This document shows, piece after piece, positions 33,636-41,857 of a DNA stretch of 64,000 nt. Source of the DNA: Mumia sp. ZJ1417 (GTDB lineage: Bacteria; Actinomycetota; Actinomycetes; Propionibacteriales; Nocardioidaceae); assembly GCF_014127285.1 (NCBI RefSeq), contig NZ_CP059901.1:2852001-2916000 (forward strand). Reading direction: 5' to 3'. Numbering within the stretch: position 1 is the stretch's first letter; each line of letters opens with the position of its first letter. A program made the position numbers and the translations under genes. The notes beneath the pieces are model-generated. The model did no database searches and was not told the origin of the DNA. It was given only the letters and a program-made list of their open reading frames with translations.

Positions 33636-34711
33636 GCCGCCTACGGATCGGACCCGTCGTCGGCGGTACGGCGGTGGTCGTCGTCATGGCCATCCTGCCG
33701 CTGGTCAACCTGCAGATCCCGGGCGTCCTGCCGGGGCCCACCTACCAGCCCGGCGCGTTGAGCCTGCTCGCGCTGTGCATGGTGTTCGCCGCCCTCGCAC
33801 TCTCTTACAACCTGCTGCTCGGCACCGCGGGTCTCCTCTCGTTCGGTCACGCGCTGGCGTTCGGCGCGGGCGCGTACGGCTTGGGGATCGTCCTCGAGCA
33901 CACCGGCCTCTCGCTGTGGTCGGCGCTGCTGGTGACGCTGGTCGGCGGCTTCGTGCTGGCTCAGGTGACGGGGGCGATCAGCCTGCGCGTCACCGGCATC
34001 CCGTTCGCGATGGTCACCCTCGCCTTCGCCCAGGCCGGCTCCGTGCTCGTCCGTCGCAACCCCGGCGGGGCCACCGGCGGTGAGGAAGGCCTCAGCCTCC
34101 CGACCGACCACGTCCCGGACTGGATGGTCGGGGTCGCGAACACGCGGAACCTCTACTGGCTGACGCTGGTGATGCTCGTCCTCGTCTACGTGATCGTCGT
34201 CTGGATCGATCGTTCGCGGGTCGGCCACGTCGCTGCGGCGACGCGCGAGAACGAGCTGCGCGTGCGGGTCCTCGGGCTTTCGCCGTACGCCGCGAAGCTG
34301 ATGGTCTTCACCGTCGCCGGCGTGCTCGCCTCGCTGACCGGTGCGACCTACCTGCTGCTGCAGAGCGGCGCCGTCCCGCGTTCGGTGTCGGCCGACCTGA
34401 CGATCACGATCCTCGTGATGGTCGTCCTCGGCGGAGTCGGATCGCGCTGGGGCGTCATCGTCGGGGGCGTCCTCTACACGCTGCTGAACCAGCGCCTGTC
34501 GGTGTTCGCCCACTCCGATGCGGTCGAGTCACTGCCCGATGTGCTGCGGGTCCCGCTCTCCGAGCCGATGTTCATCCTCGGCACCCTGTTCATCCTCGTG
34601 GTCATGTTCTTCCCCGGCGGCATCGCAGGGGCGACTGCGGCGGCGACCCGTACGCGGTCTCGGCACGAACGCCCGCGCGAGGAGTCTTCGCCGGCAGAGT
34701 CGGCGGCATGA
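33632..34711 (+). CDS. livM: Liv-type ABC transporter permease LivM
   Basis: The 359-residue membrane protein has about nine hydrophobic segments. LALSYNLLLGTAGLLSFGHA, GVANTRNLYWLTLVMLVLVY and the loop AATRENELRVRVLGLSPYAAK are LivM features. It pairs with LivH. The C-terminal 25 residues are polar and basic. Its stop overlaps the AMP-dependent ligase start by four bases, linking transport and activation in one transcript. Confidence 0.93.
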   Translation: MSRLRIGPVVGGTAVVVVMAILPLVNLQIPGVLPGPTYQPGALSLLALCMVFAALALSYNLLLGTAGLLSFGHALAFGAGAYGLGIVLEHTGLSLWSALLVTLVGGFVLAQVTGAISLRVTGIPFAMVTLAFAQAGSVLVRRNPGGATGGEEGLSLPTDHVPDWMVGVANTRNLYWLTLVMLVLVYVIVVWIDRSRVGHVAAATRENELRVRVLGLSPYAAKLMVFTVAGVLASLTGATYLLLQSGAVPRSVSADLTITILVMVVLGGVGSRWGVIVGGVLYTLLNQRLSVFAHSDAVESLPDVLRVPLSEPMFILGTLFILVVMFFPGGIAGATAAATRTRSRHERPREESSPAESAA

Positions 34712-36282
34712 CCCACGCGACGTGGCAGAGTGCCGACGCGGGTGCCCACACCATCGGGCGATGGCTGACCGACCGCGCCCGGCAGGAACCCGACGCCGTC
34801 GCCATCGACGATCGGGGCGTCACCATCACGTACGGCGCACTCGCCCGTCGCTCGAGCGACCTCGCCCGTACCCTGCAGACTGCCGGGTACGCCCCGGGTG
34901 ACCGGGTCGCGACGCTGACGGGGAACTCGATCGACCACGTCGTCGTCTTCTTCGCCTGTGCTCAGGCGGCGCTTGCGCTGGTCCCGCTGTCGTGGCGTTT
35001 GACCGCGATCGAGCTCGCCGACCTGCTCGAGAGGGTGGACCCTGCGATCCTCCTCGTCGAGGACGAGTACTCCGCGCTCGGCCGCGACGCCGTGTCGCGG
35101 CTAGGGACACCGCCGCCCGTGGCCGAGCTCGGGACGACAGGCGTGGAGGCGGCCGTCCCGCTGTCCGTACGAGCGGACGCGGCCAACAACTCCGGCGTCG
35201 CACACCGGCCGGTGCGCGACGACGACCCGCTGCTGATCATCGTCACCTCGGGCAGTGCGGGGCAGCCCAAGGCGGTCGTCCTCACCCACGCGAGCTGCTT
35301 CTGGAACAACCTCGCGCTCGGACAGGCTGTCGAGATCACCTCCTCCGACGTCGTCCTGGCGACCCTGCCGCAATTCCACGTCGCCGCCTGGAACATCCAG
35401 CCGCTCCTGGCCTGGCGCGCCGGCGCGACCGTGGTGCTCGAACGCTCGTTCCAGCCGTCGCGTGTCCTGAGCCTGATCACCGAACGACGGGTCACGGCGA
35501 TGATGGGGGTGCCGACGCAGTACCTCCTCCTCGCGGAAGATCCTGCGTTCGCCGACACCGACGTCTCGAGCCTGCGCGCAGCCATGTCCGGCGGGTCGGC
35601 GATGCCGTACGGGCTGTGGCGACGGTGGGCGGATCGCGGTGTCGGGATCGCGCAGGGCTACGGCCTTACCGAAGCCGGCCCGAACGTGCTGATGCTGCGC
35701 GCCGACGAGGCCGAGGCGAACCCCGGGTCCGTCGGGCACCCCTACCCGTACGTCGAGGTCGGGCTGCGCGACATCGTCACCGGGACGGACGTGGTCGGTC
35801 CAGGCACCGGCGAGCTGTGGGTCCGAGGGCCGAGCCTTTTCGTCGGCTACTTAGGTGATGCCGGCTCGTCAGCAGAAGCACTCGTCGACGGACGACTGAC
35901 GTCGGGTGATCTGGCCGACCGCGACGCGGCAGGTCGTTTTCGGATCGTCGGCCGGTTGAAGGACCTCTACATCAGCGGCGGGGAGAACATCGCGCCCGCC
36001 GAGATCGAGGCGGCGATCGCGTCGCACCCCCTCGTGGAGCAGGTCGCGGTGGTCGGTGTCCCCGACGAGGTGTGGGGTGAGGTCGGCGCCGCGTTCGTGG
36101 TGCCGCGATCTGGCGCTCCCCTCACTGCCGAGGAGATCCGGACCTACCTCCGAGGGTCGATCGCCGGGTTCAAGATCCCGAAGTACGTGCACGTACGCGC
36201 GACGCTTCCGCGTACCGCGCTTGGAAAGATTGTCCGGCCGCGACTGCAGGCGGACGCCATGGCAAACAGGGGGCAGGCATGA
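34708..36282 (+). CDS. AMP-dependent acyl-CoA synthetase (ligase)
   Basis: The 524-residue ANL enzyme has the phosphate-binding loop LIIVTSGSAGQPKAVVLTH, GYGLTEAGPNVLM, the adenylate motif LTSGDLADRDAAGRFRIVGR, and the hinge plus C-terminal catalytic lysine region LPRTALGKIVRP. It activates a carboxylic acid with ATP and CoA in the cytoplasm. The substrate is not readable from motifs; medium-chain, aryl or branched acids are all possible. The gene sits after the importer and before the dehydrogenase, so it probably activates the imported acid. Confidence 0.92.
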   Translation: MTHATWQSADAGAHTIGRWLTDRARQEPDAVAIDDRGVTITYGALARRSSDLARTLQTAGYAPGDRVATLTGNSIDHVVVFFACAQAALALVPLSWRLTAIELADLLERVDPAILLVEDEYSALGRDAVSRLGTPPPVAELGTTGVEAAVPLSVRADAANNSGVAHRPVRDDDPLLIIVTSGSAGQPKAVVLTHASCFWNNLALGQAVEITSSDVVLATLPQFHVAAWNIQPLLAWRAGATVVLERSFQPSRVLSLITERRVTAMMGVPTQYLLLAEDPAFADTDVSSLRAAMSGGSAMPYGLWRRWADRGVGIAQGYGLTEAGPNVLMLRADEAEANPGSVGHPYPYVEVGLRDIVTGTDVVGPGTGELWVRGPSLFVGYLGDAGSSAEALVDGRLTSGDLADRDAAGRFRIVGRLKDLYISGGENIAPAEIEAAIASHPLVEQVAVVGVPDEVWGEVGAAFVVPRSGAPLTAEEIRTYLRGSIAGFKIPKYVHVRATLPRTALGKIVRPRLQADAMANRGQA

Positions 36283-36947
36283 GTGCCACAGAGGACTTCG
36301 GGCTCGACGAGGTGGAGACGGTCTCGTCTGCCCAAGGGAAGCCGCTCGGGAAACGAGGCGAGGCAACACGTGCGCGGCTCCTCGTTGCTGCGGAGGACGT
36401 GTTCGCCGAGCTCGGCTACCACGAGGCCTCGATCGTGAAGATCACCGAGCGTGCCAGCATCGGGCTCGGCACCTTCTACCTCTACTTCGAGTCGAAGCAG
36501 GCCATCTTCGAAGCCCTCGTCGTCGACCTGAACCGTCGGGTCCGACGCTCGATGGCGGAGGCGATGGAGGGAGCGCAGAACCGCCTCGAGGCCGAGCGCG
36601 CCGGGTTTGCGGGGTTTTTCCAGTTCACCGCCCAGCACCCCGCGCTGTATCGGGTCGTCCGCGAGGCCGAGTTCGTGTCGCCGGAGATGCTGCGCCTTCA
36701 CTACACCCGGATCGTCGAGGGATACCGCGCCGGTCTCGCGAAGGCGCAGGCGGCAGGCGAGATCAGCGACATCGACCCTGAGGTCGCGGCCTGGGCGCTG
36801 ATGGGCATGGGTGAGCTCCTCGGCATGCGCTACCTGCTGTGGGAGCGCAACGCCGACGGCAAGCCGCCCTCCCACGTCCCGGACCACGTTCTCACCGAGA
36901 TGATGCGCCTCGTCAACGACGGCTTGGCCCCGAAGGAGACCTCATGA
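36279..36947 (+). CDS. TetR family transcriptional regulator
   Basis: The 222-residue protein has an N-terminal TetR helix-turn-helix at about residues 25-72 (GEATRARLLVAAEDVFAELG and GLGTFYLYFESKQAIFEAL). Its C-terminal ligand domain contains GFAGFFQFTAQHPALYRVV, typical of the acyl-CoA-responsive FadR-like TetR group. It is embedded in the operon with ATGA overlaps on both sides, so it would be made in proportion to the pathway and could repress the 29958 promoter. The ligand is likely the acyl-CoA made by the upstream ligase. Confidence 0.92.
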   Translation: MSATEDFGLDEVETVSSAQGKPLGKRGEATRARLLVAAEDVFAELGYHEASIVKITERASIGLGTFYLYFESKQAIFEALVVDLNRRVRRSMAEAMEGAQNRLEAERAGFAGFFQFTAQHPALYRVVREAEFVSPEMLRLHYTRIVEGYRAGLAKAQAAGEISDIDPEVAAWALMGMGELLGMRYLLWERNADGKPPSHVPDHVLTEMMRLVNDGLAPKETS

Positions 36948-37705
36948 CCGATCGTCCCGACCGCACGCTCCAGGGCCGCCGCGCCGTCGTCACCGGAGGT
37001 GCCAGCGGAATCGGTCTCGCCTGCGCTCGCACGCTCGCCGAGCGCGGTGCCGAGGTGACCGTCGCCGACGTCGATCCCGACGCGACCGCCCGGATCGCCG
37101 ACGAGCTCGGCGCGCACGCGTGGGTGGTCGATCTGGCGGACACGACGGCCCTCGACGAGCTGGCCCTCGACGCCGACATCCTGGTGAACAACGCCGGGGT
37201 CCAGCGGGTGAGCCCGATCGCGAAGTTCGCACCCGAAGATTTCCGGCTGATCCAGCGGCTGATGGTCGAGTCGCCGTTCCTGCTGGTGCGCGCTGTGCTT
37301 CCCGGTATGTGCGACCGGGGATGGGGGCGGATCGTGAACCTGTCGAGCGTGCACGGGCTGCGCGCCAGCGCGTACAAGGTCGCCTACGTCACCGCAAAGC
37401 ACGGGATCGAGGGACTCTCGAAGGTCGCCGCGCTCGAGGGTGGCCCGTACGGAGTCACGAGCAACTGCGTGAACCCCGGGTACGTTCGCACTCCTCTCGT
37501 CGAGAAGCAGATCGCCGATCAGGCGGCCGCGCACGGCATCCCCGAGGACGAGGTCGTGGAGAAGGTGATGCTCACCGAGTCCGCGGTGAAGCGGCTCATC
37601 GAACCCGAGCAGGTTGCCTCCCTCGTCGCGTGGCTGTGCTCCGACGACGCGGCGATGGTGAGCGGTGCCTCGTACACGATGGACGGCGGGTGGACCGCCC
37701 GATGA
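36944..37705 (+). CDS. 3-hydroxybutyrate-dehydrogenase-like short-chain dehydrogenase
   Basis: The 253-residue SDR has the NAD-binding TGGASGIG (17-24), NNAG (82-85), catalytic S134/S135 and the Y148-K152 pair in YVTAK. The sequence after it (HGIEGLSKVAALEGGPYGVT and YVRTPLVEKQI) is characteristic of D-3-hydroxybutyrate dehydrogenases, which oxidise 3-hydroxybutyrate to acetoacetate with NAD+. A related hydroxyacid could be the real substrate. It overlaps TetR by four bases upstream and the hydrolase by four bases downstream. Confidence 0.88.
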   Translation: MTDRPDRTLQGRRAVVTGGASGIGLACARTLAERGAEVTVADVDPDATARIADELGAHAWVVDLADTTALDELALDADILVNNAGVQRVSPIAKFAPEDFRLIQRLMVESPFLLVRAVLPGMCDRGWGRIVNLSSVHGLRASAYKVAYVTAKHGIEGLSKVAALEGGPYGVTSNCVNPGYVRTPLVEKQIADQAAAHGIPEDEVVEKVMLTESAVKRLIEPEQVASLVAWLCSDDAAMVSGASYTMDGGWTAR

Positions 37706-38613
37706 CGCGCCCGTACCGCACGATCGACGTTCCGGTGCCCGGCGGCGACCTGCGGGTCGGGGTCTGGGACGCAGGCGACCCCTCAGCGCCCACCCTGCTG
37801 CTGGTGCACGGGGTCACCGCGTCGCACCGGTCATGGGACCTCCTCGCTGAGCGGCTCCCCGAGGTCCGTCTGGTCGCCCCCGATCTGCGCGGCCGCGGTC
37901 GCAGCAACGGCGTCGAGGGGCCCGCGGGCATGACGGCGCACGCGCGGGACCTGGTCGCCGTGCTGGACGCCGTCGGTGCCGATGCGGTCACCGTGATCGG
38001 GCACTCGATGGGTGGCTTCGTCGCGTGCGTGCTCGCTGACCAGTTTCCGGACCGAGTAGGCAGCCTTGTGCTGCTGGACGGCGGGCTCCCGCTGGACGTC
38101 CCCGAGGGGCTCAACGCAGACGAGGTGATCGCCACCGTTCTCGGGCCGACCGCCGAGCGGCTCGCGATGGAGTTCGCCGATGTCGAGGCTTACTTCGCGT
38201 TCTGGCGCAGGCACCCCGCCTTTGCCGACGGCTGGTCTTCGGAGCTCGAGGACTACTTCGCGTACGACCTGGTCGGGGAACCACCGGCGCTGCGGGCGGC
38301 AACCAGCTACGCGACGATGTCCGAGGACACCGTCGACCTCAACGCAGGCGCCGCCCCTGCGCAGGCGATCGCGCACCTGCGGCACTCGACACTCTTTGTC
38401 ACGGTGCCCCGAGGGCTGCTCGACGAGAAGCCCGGCTTGTACGCCGACGAGCGGATCCCCGCACTGCTCGCCGACAAGCCCACGATCCGGCACCACCGGG
38501 TCGACGACGCCAACCACTACACGCTCGTCCTGTCGGCACGCGGCGCGGACGCGGTCGCAGAACTGGTGCGTGACGAGGTTGCCTTGACCACCCCAGAAAC
38601 ATCCCACCCGTGA
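37702..38613 (+). CDS. Alpha/beta hydrolase
   Basis: The 303-residue protein has the oxyanion motif LLLVHGVTASHRSW, nucleophile elbow GHSMGG (S102), the lid region DVPEGLNADEVIATVLG and a C-terminal catalytic His in DDANHYTLVL. It probably hydrolyses an ester, lactone or thioester tied to the imported compound. It is the last gene of the operon that begins at 30046, and overlaps the dehydrogenase by four bases. The following gene at 38698 has its own ribosome site and is likely separate. Confidence 0.9.
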   Translation: MTRPYRTIDVPVPGGDLRVGVWDAGDPSAPTLLLVHGVTASHRSWDLLAERLPEVRLVAPDLRGRGRSNGVEGPAGMTAHARDLVAVLDAVGADAVTVIGHSMGGFVACVLADQFPDRVGSLVLLDGGLPLDVPEGLNADEVIATVLGPTAERLAMEFADVEAYFAFWRRHPAFADGWSSELEDYFAYDLVGEPPALRAATSYATMSEDTVDLNAGAAPAQAIAHLRHSTLFVTVPRGLLDEKPGLYADERIPALLADKPTIRHHRVDDANHYTLVLSARGADAVAELVRDEVALTTPETSHP

Positions 38614-38697
38614 ATTCAGACTGTCCGAGCCCGCCAGGCTCTGCCACACTCCGTCTACCCGGTCGACAGCGACCCGGCTCTAGGAGAAGAGGCTGCC

Positions 38698-39093
38698 ATG
38701 GACTCCGTGACCAATGACTTCGGAGATGTCCTTCTCTGGTCCTTCTGGTTCTTCATCTGGATCGCCGCATTCATGGTGTGGGTCCGGTGCCTGTTCGACA
38801 TGTTCGGCGACCACACGCTCAGCGGCTGGGCGAAGGCCGGATGGGCAGTGCTCCTCATCTTCGTGCCCTGGGTCGGCGCTCTGATCTACCTCATCGCACG
38901 CGGCCGAAGCATGACCGAACGGCAGCAGGCCAAGGCCCAGGAGCTCCAAGCCGCCCAAGCCGACTACATCAAGCAGGTTGCCAGCACCTCGACGTCGGCA
39001 ACCGACCAGATCGCCAGCGCCAAGGCGCTCCTCGACTCCGGCGCCATCGACCAGGGCGAGTACGAGACCTTGAAGGCCAAGGCCCTCGCGTGA
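38698..39093 (+). CDS. PLDc_N/SHOCT small membrane protein
   Basis: The 131-residue protein has two hydrophobic segments (residues 10-36 and 48-68) with a PLDc_N-like FVPWVGALIYLIARG. A helical linker rich in Gln/Ala follows, and a SHOCT motif closes the chain (QIASAKALLDSGAIDQGEYE). SHOCT modules are thought to act in oligomerisation; the protein's role is unknown. AGGAGAAG precedes the ATG. The gene ends six bases before the 12-bp-stem terminator. Confidence 0.85.
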   Translation: MDSVTNDFGDVLLWSFWFFIWIAAFMVWVRCLFDMFGDHTLSGWAKAGWAVLLIFVPWVGALIYLIARGRSMTERQQAKAQELQAAQADYIKQVASTSTSATDQIASAKALLDSGAIDQGEYETLKAKALA

Positions 39094-39098
39094 CGCCG

Positions 39099-39127
39099 GC
39101 GGCATCACCCGCATCGGGTGATGCCGC
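39099..39127 (+). terminator. 12-bp stem-loop terminator
   Basis: GGCATCACCC and GGGTGATGCC pair, extended by GC pairs on the outside, around a GCATC loop. It lies just past the SHOCT-protein stop. Confidence 0.75.
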
Positions 39128-39178
39128 AGCGTTCGTGCCGCCGAAGAGTGAGAGCCCTATCGATCAAGGGAGCTCGCC

Positions 39179-39739
39179 ATGTCGGACGACAGCAACACCC
39201 CCGACCCTGACATCAACGCGGCCGTCGTCTCCGACGGCGCCTACACCCTCCTCGTCGCAGACTTCAGTGACACCAGCGCGGCATGGGAGGCGTACGAAAC
39301 CCTCAAGGCCACCGAAGACGGCCGCACTGTCGAGATCGAGGGCGTGGTCGTGGTGACCCGCTCGGCCGAGGGCAAGCTGGCAGTACAGAAGGCAACCGAC
39401 CACAGCACGAAGACCGGGCTCAAGTGGGGCGTGGTCGGGGGCATTGCGCTCGGCGTGATCTTCCCGCCATCGATCCTCGGGACCGCGGTCGTCGGCGGAT
39501 CCGCGGGCGCCCTCGTCGGCAAGCTGCGTCAGCGCCACCACCACGGCGAGCTCGAGCAGCAGCTCGAGAACGCCATCCCGCCCGGACACTCCGGCCTGCT
39601 CGCGCTCGTCTCCGACCCCGGCGCCGTCAAGATCCGGAAGGCTCTCGAGCGGGCCGACGCCATCATCGAGTCCGCCATCGACACGGTCGAGGCTGATGAC
39701 ATCAAGGCGGCGGCCAAGCAGGCCCAGCAGGATGAATGA
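39179..39739 (+). CDS. DUF1269 domain membrane protein
   Basis: The 186-residue protein begins with an alpha/beta stretch (TLLVADFSDTSAAWEAYETL). A glycine-rich hydrophobic hairpin follows (residues 78-108, WGVVGGIALGVIFPPSILGT and GGSAGALVG), and a helical tail ends it. This is the DUF1269 family, of unknown function and often linked to stress response. AAGGGAG precedes the ATG. It is in the same direction as the SHOCT gene but separated by a terminator. Confidence 0.85.
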   Translation: MSDDSNTPDPDINAAVVSDGAYTLLVADFSDTSAAWEAYETLKATEDGRTVEIEGVVVVTRSAEGKLAVQKATDHSTKTGLKWGVVGGIALGVIFPPSILGTAVVGGSAGALVGKLRQRHHHGELEQQLENAIPPGHSGLLALVSDPGAVKIRKALERADAIIESAIDTVEADDIKAAAKQAQQDE

Positions 39740-39881
39740 AGAAGCCGTGCTGCAGGCGAGCCGGACTGCGGGACTCGCCACTCTGGTCATCGGCGCAGCG
39801 TTGCTTGTCGGTCAGCCCCGGTGCGAGCGCGAGATCGACCAAGCCGAGCCTCCGCGCCGCGACCGACGACGACCGCGGTAA
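39732..39881 (+). CDS. Small hypothetical ORF
   Basis: A 49-codon frame starts in the last codons of the DUF1269 gene (MNEEAVLQASRTAGLATLVI) and has one hydrophobic run before a basic tail. Its N-terminus resembles small actinobacterial membrane proteins, but the tail from GQPRCERE looks out of frame, so it may be truncated. Coding is doubtful. Confidence 0.3.
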   Translation: MNEEAVLQASRTAGLATLVIGAALLVGQPRCEREIDQAEPPRRDRRRPR

Positions 39882-39924
39882 GGCTGCCAAAACCTTGCAC
39901 GCGCTCGGACGCTGATCTTCGACC

Positions 39925-40395
39925 TCAGCGAGCCGCGCACACCTTCCGCATGTGCACCCGCCGGAACGGGTCTTCCGCAGCAACGCGCGTGATCTCGAAA
40001 CCGTGCCGCTGATAGAAGGCGATGTTCTCGACCATCGTCTCGTGGGTGTAGAGGCGGACCTCGTCGTACCCGCGACTCGTCGCGCGGGCCTCGGTCCAGG
40101 CCAAGATCCCGCGGCCGAGTCCCCGCGACTGCCGCGCAGGTACGACCGCGATGTTCTCGACCAGGAGGTGGTCGCCTCCCCCGCGGGTCACGACAACAGC
40201 GACGAGCTCGCCGGCCTCGCGTACGACGTGGACGTCCCCGTCCTCGATGTCACGCGCGTAGTCGGCGTTCATCGGTGCCGGCTCCTGCCCCATGCGCGGG
40301 ACGTACGGCGCGTACGCGCTGCGCACCAGCTCGCGTACGGCCGTCGCGTCCGCAGGCTCGGCGGGTACGGGAATCACGTCAGGCACGCACCTCAC
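39925..40395 (-). CDS. GNAT family N-acetyltransferase
   Basis: The 156-residue protein has the GNAT order: an N-terminal acceptor part (VREAGELVAVVVTRGGG), strand 4 HLLVENIAVVPARQ, the acetyl-CoA loop RQSRGLGRGILAW, then LYTHETMVENIAFYQRHGFE. Its substrate is unknown. The start is ambiguous among GTG codons; 40395 is chosen by alignment with the broken copy at 21845-22314. A 101-bp part is identical to that copy. It transfers an acetyl group from acetyl-CoA in the cytoplasm. Confidence 0.88.
   Translation of the reverse strand: MRCVPDVIPVPAEPADATAVRELVRSAYAPYVPRMGQEPAPMNADYARDIEDGDVHVVREAGELVAVVVTRGGGDHLLVENIAVVPARQSRGLGRGILAWTEARATSRGYDEVRLYTHETMVENIAFYQRHGFEITRVAAEDPFRRVHMRKVCAAR
39985..40085. 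repeat. 101-bp segment identical to 21905-22005
   Basis: Partner of the identical segment in the frameshifted acetyltransferase copy 18 kb away. Confidence 0.85.
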
Positions 40396-40441
40396 GATCC
40401 TCCGTACGCCCAAGCCGCGCAACGACCCCGGGCGCTGCCAG

Positions 40442-40837
40442 TCAGCTCACGAGCGGGTAGGACCCGAAGCGACCCCACGCGATGAAGGCCGCGAGGGCGA
40501 GGTAGCCCCCGGTGAGCACGACGAGCGAGGATTGCCCCAAACGGCCGTGAGTGATCATCGCGCCGACCATGAGGACGACCCAGCAGGCTGCAGTCACGGG
40601 TACGAGCACCGGCGCAGCACCGACAAGGGCGGGCAGGACGAGGCCCACGGCGGCAAGAAGCTCGAGGACACCGAGCGTCTTGACGAAGCCGACGCTCGCG
40701 TCAGCGGTCCATTCGCCGCCGTGCTGCGCGGCCAGCCTCTCCTTGGGGACGAAGGTCTTGGTCACGCCGCCGACCAAGGCGACCACGGCCAGCAGACCGG
40801 TGGCGATCCACAACACCACGTTCATCTCGATGGTCAT
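40442..40837 (-). CDS. DoxX-like family membrane protein
   Basis: The 131-residue protein has four hydrophobic segments, with LWIATGLLAVVALVGGVTK, then FVKTLGVLELLAAVGLVLP, the DoxX-like motif, in the second. Relatives are small membrane proteins of uncertain role. The start could be 40837 or the next Met at 40825; no strong ribosome site distinguishes them. The longer frame to 41002 overlaps the DUF1838 gene and is not coding. Confidence 0.82.
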   Translation of the reverse strand: MTIEMNVVLWIATGLLAVVALVGGVTKTFVPKERLAAQHGGEWTADASVGFVKTLGVLELLAAVGLVLPALVGAAPVLVPVTAACWVVLMVGAMITHGRLGQSSLVVLTGGYLALAAFIAWGRFGSYPLVS

Positions 40838-40883
40838 GCCATGAAGACACCGGGCGATCGCTCCGTGTGACAGATCGCGGCGG

Positions 40884-41789
40884 CTACGCCTCGCGCGGGG
40901 TGTCGCGGGCGTACGCCTCCCACGACGACAGGATCGGGCCGGACACGTCCCAGCCCTCCGGCGCCTCGAAGAACTCCGGGTGGTGCTTCTCGGTGTACGC
41001 ACGGATCTTGGGCGGCACGTCGTCGAGCCCGCGGATCGTCTTGCGGCTGTGCAAGCGCCCGGTCATCACACCGCCCTCGAGTCCCGAGCCGCCCATCCGC
41101 ATCCACGGCCAGAACGGCGAGACCCGCGAGAAGCCAGCACGGAAGTGCGCCGAGGCGAGGTCGCGGTCCTCCAGCTCACGCTTGGACGTGTAGATGACGA
41201 AGTGCTCCGACGGATTGATCGTCGCGCCCGTCGACGAGCGCGGCCAACCCGACGGCGTGACCGGGTTCGGATATTCGTGAGCGTAGTCCCACTCCAGCAG
41301 CACCTCGTCCCCGTACACCGCCCACGGAAGGAGGAACGGCAACGACCCGTCGTCGGAGGCATCGACGTTCTCGTTCATCGCGACGCCGTGCTCCTCGGCG
41401 TCACCGACGAACAGCCTCGGCATCTCGAGGGTCAGCTCGCCGCCGATCTTGTCGTTGAGGAACGGGAAGACGTCGACGGTCTCACCGGTGAACGGGTTGT
41501 CCCAGGTCTCGATGACCTCACCCGTCCGCAGGTCGTAGAAGAACCCGGTCTCCTTGCCGCGCATCTGCAGCCGCTCGTCCGCGCCCTCGCCGACGAAGCG
41601 AACCTTCGTGATCCCGGTGCCGGCGTACCCGAACAACGGCTGCTGCCTCGACGTCCCAATCGAGGCGTACATCGTGCCGTGGAACGTCGAGATCAAAGGG
41701 TCCTCGCCGAAGGTCCCCCACGTCTTGCCGAACGCGTACAGGTTGTCTCGCGGTGATGCGGCCAGGTCGAGCGGTACGAAGCTGGTCAC
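40884..41789 (-). CDS. DUF1838 family protein
   Basis: The 301-residue protein matches DUF1838 in having FGKTWGTFGEDPLISTFHGTM near the N-terminus, TGEVIETWDNPFTGETVDVF in the middle and EAPEGWDVSGPILSSWEAYA at the end. The family is of unknown function, without catalytic motifs I can name. The start is GTG at 41789, with AAGGGA upstream; the ORF beyond it overlaps the regulator gene and is not coding. It is downstream of, and likely controlled by, the HTH regulator at 41858. Confidence 0.82.
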   Translation of the reverse strand: MTSFVPLDLAASPRDNLYAFGKTWGTFGEDPLISTFHGTMYASIGTSRQQPLFGYAGTGITKVRFVGEGADERLQMRGKETGFFYDLRTGEVIETWDNPFTGETVDVFPFLNDKIGGELTLEMPRLFVGDAEEHGVAMNENVDASDDGSLPFLLPWAVYGDEVLLEWDYAHEYPNPVTPSGWPRSSTGATINPSEHFVIYTSKRELEDRDLASAHFRAGFSRVSPFWPWMRMGGSGLEGGVMTGRLHSRKTIRGLDDVPPKIRAYTEKHHPEFFEAPEGWDVSGPILSSWEAYARDTPREA

Positions 41790-41857
41790 GGTGGGTCCCT
41801 TCGTCAGCGCCGCCCTCCGCGGGCGGCGGTGGAGGGACGCTAGCACCGTGCGGTGCC

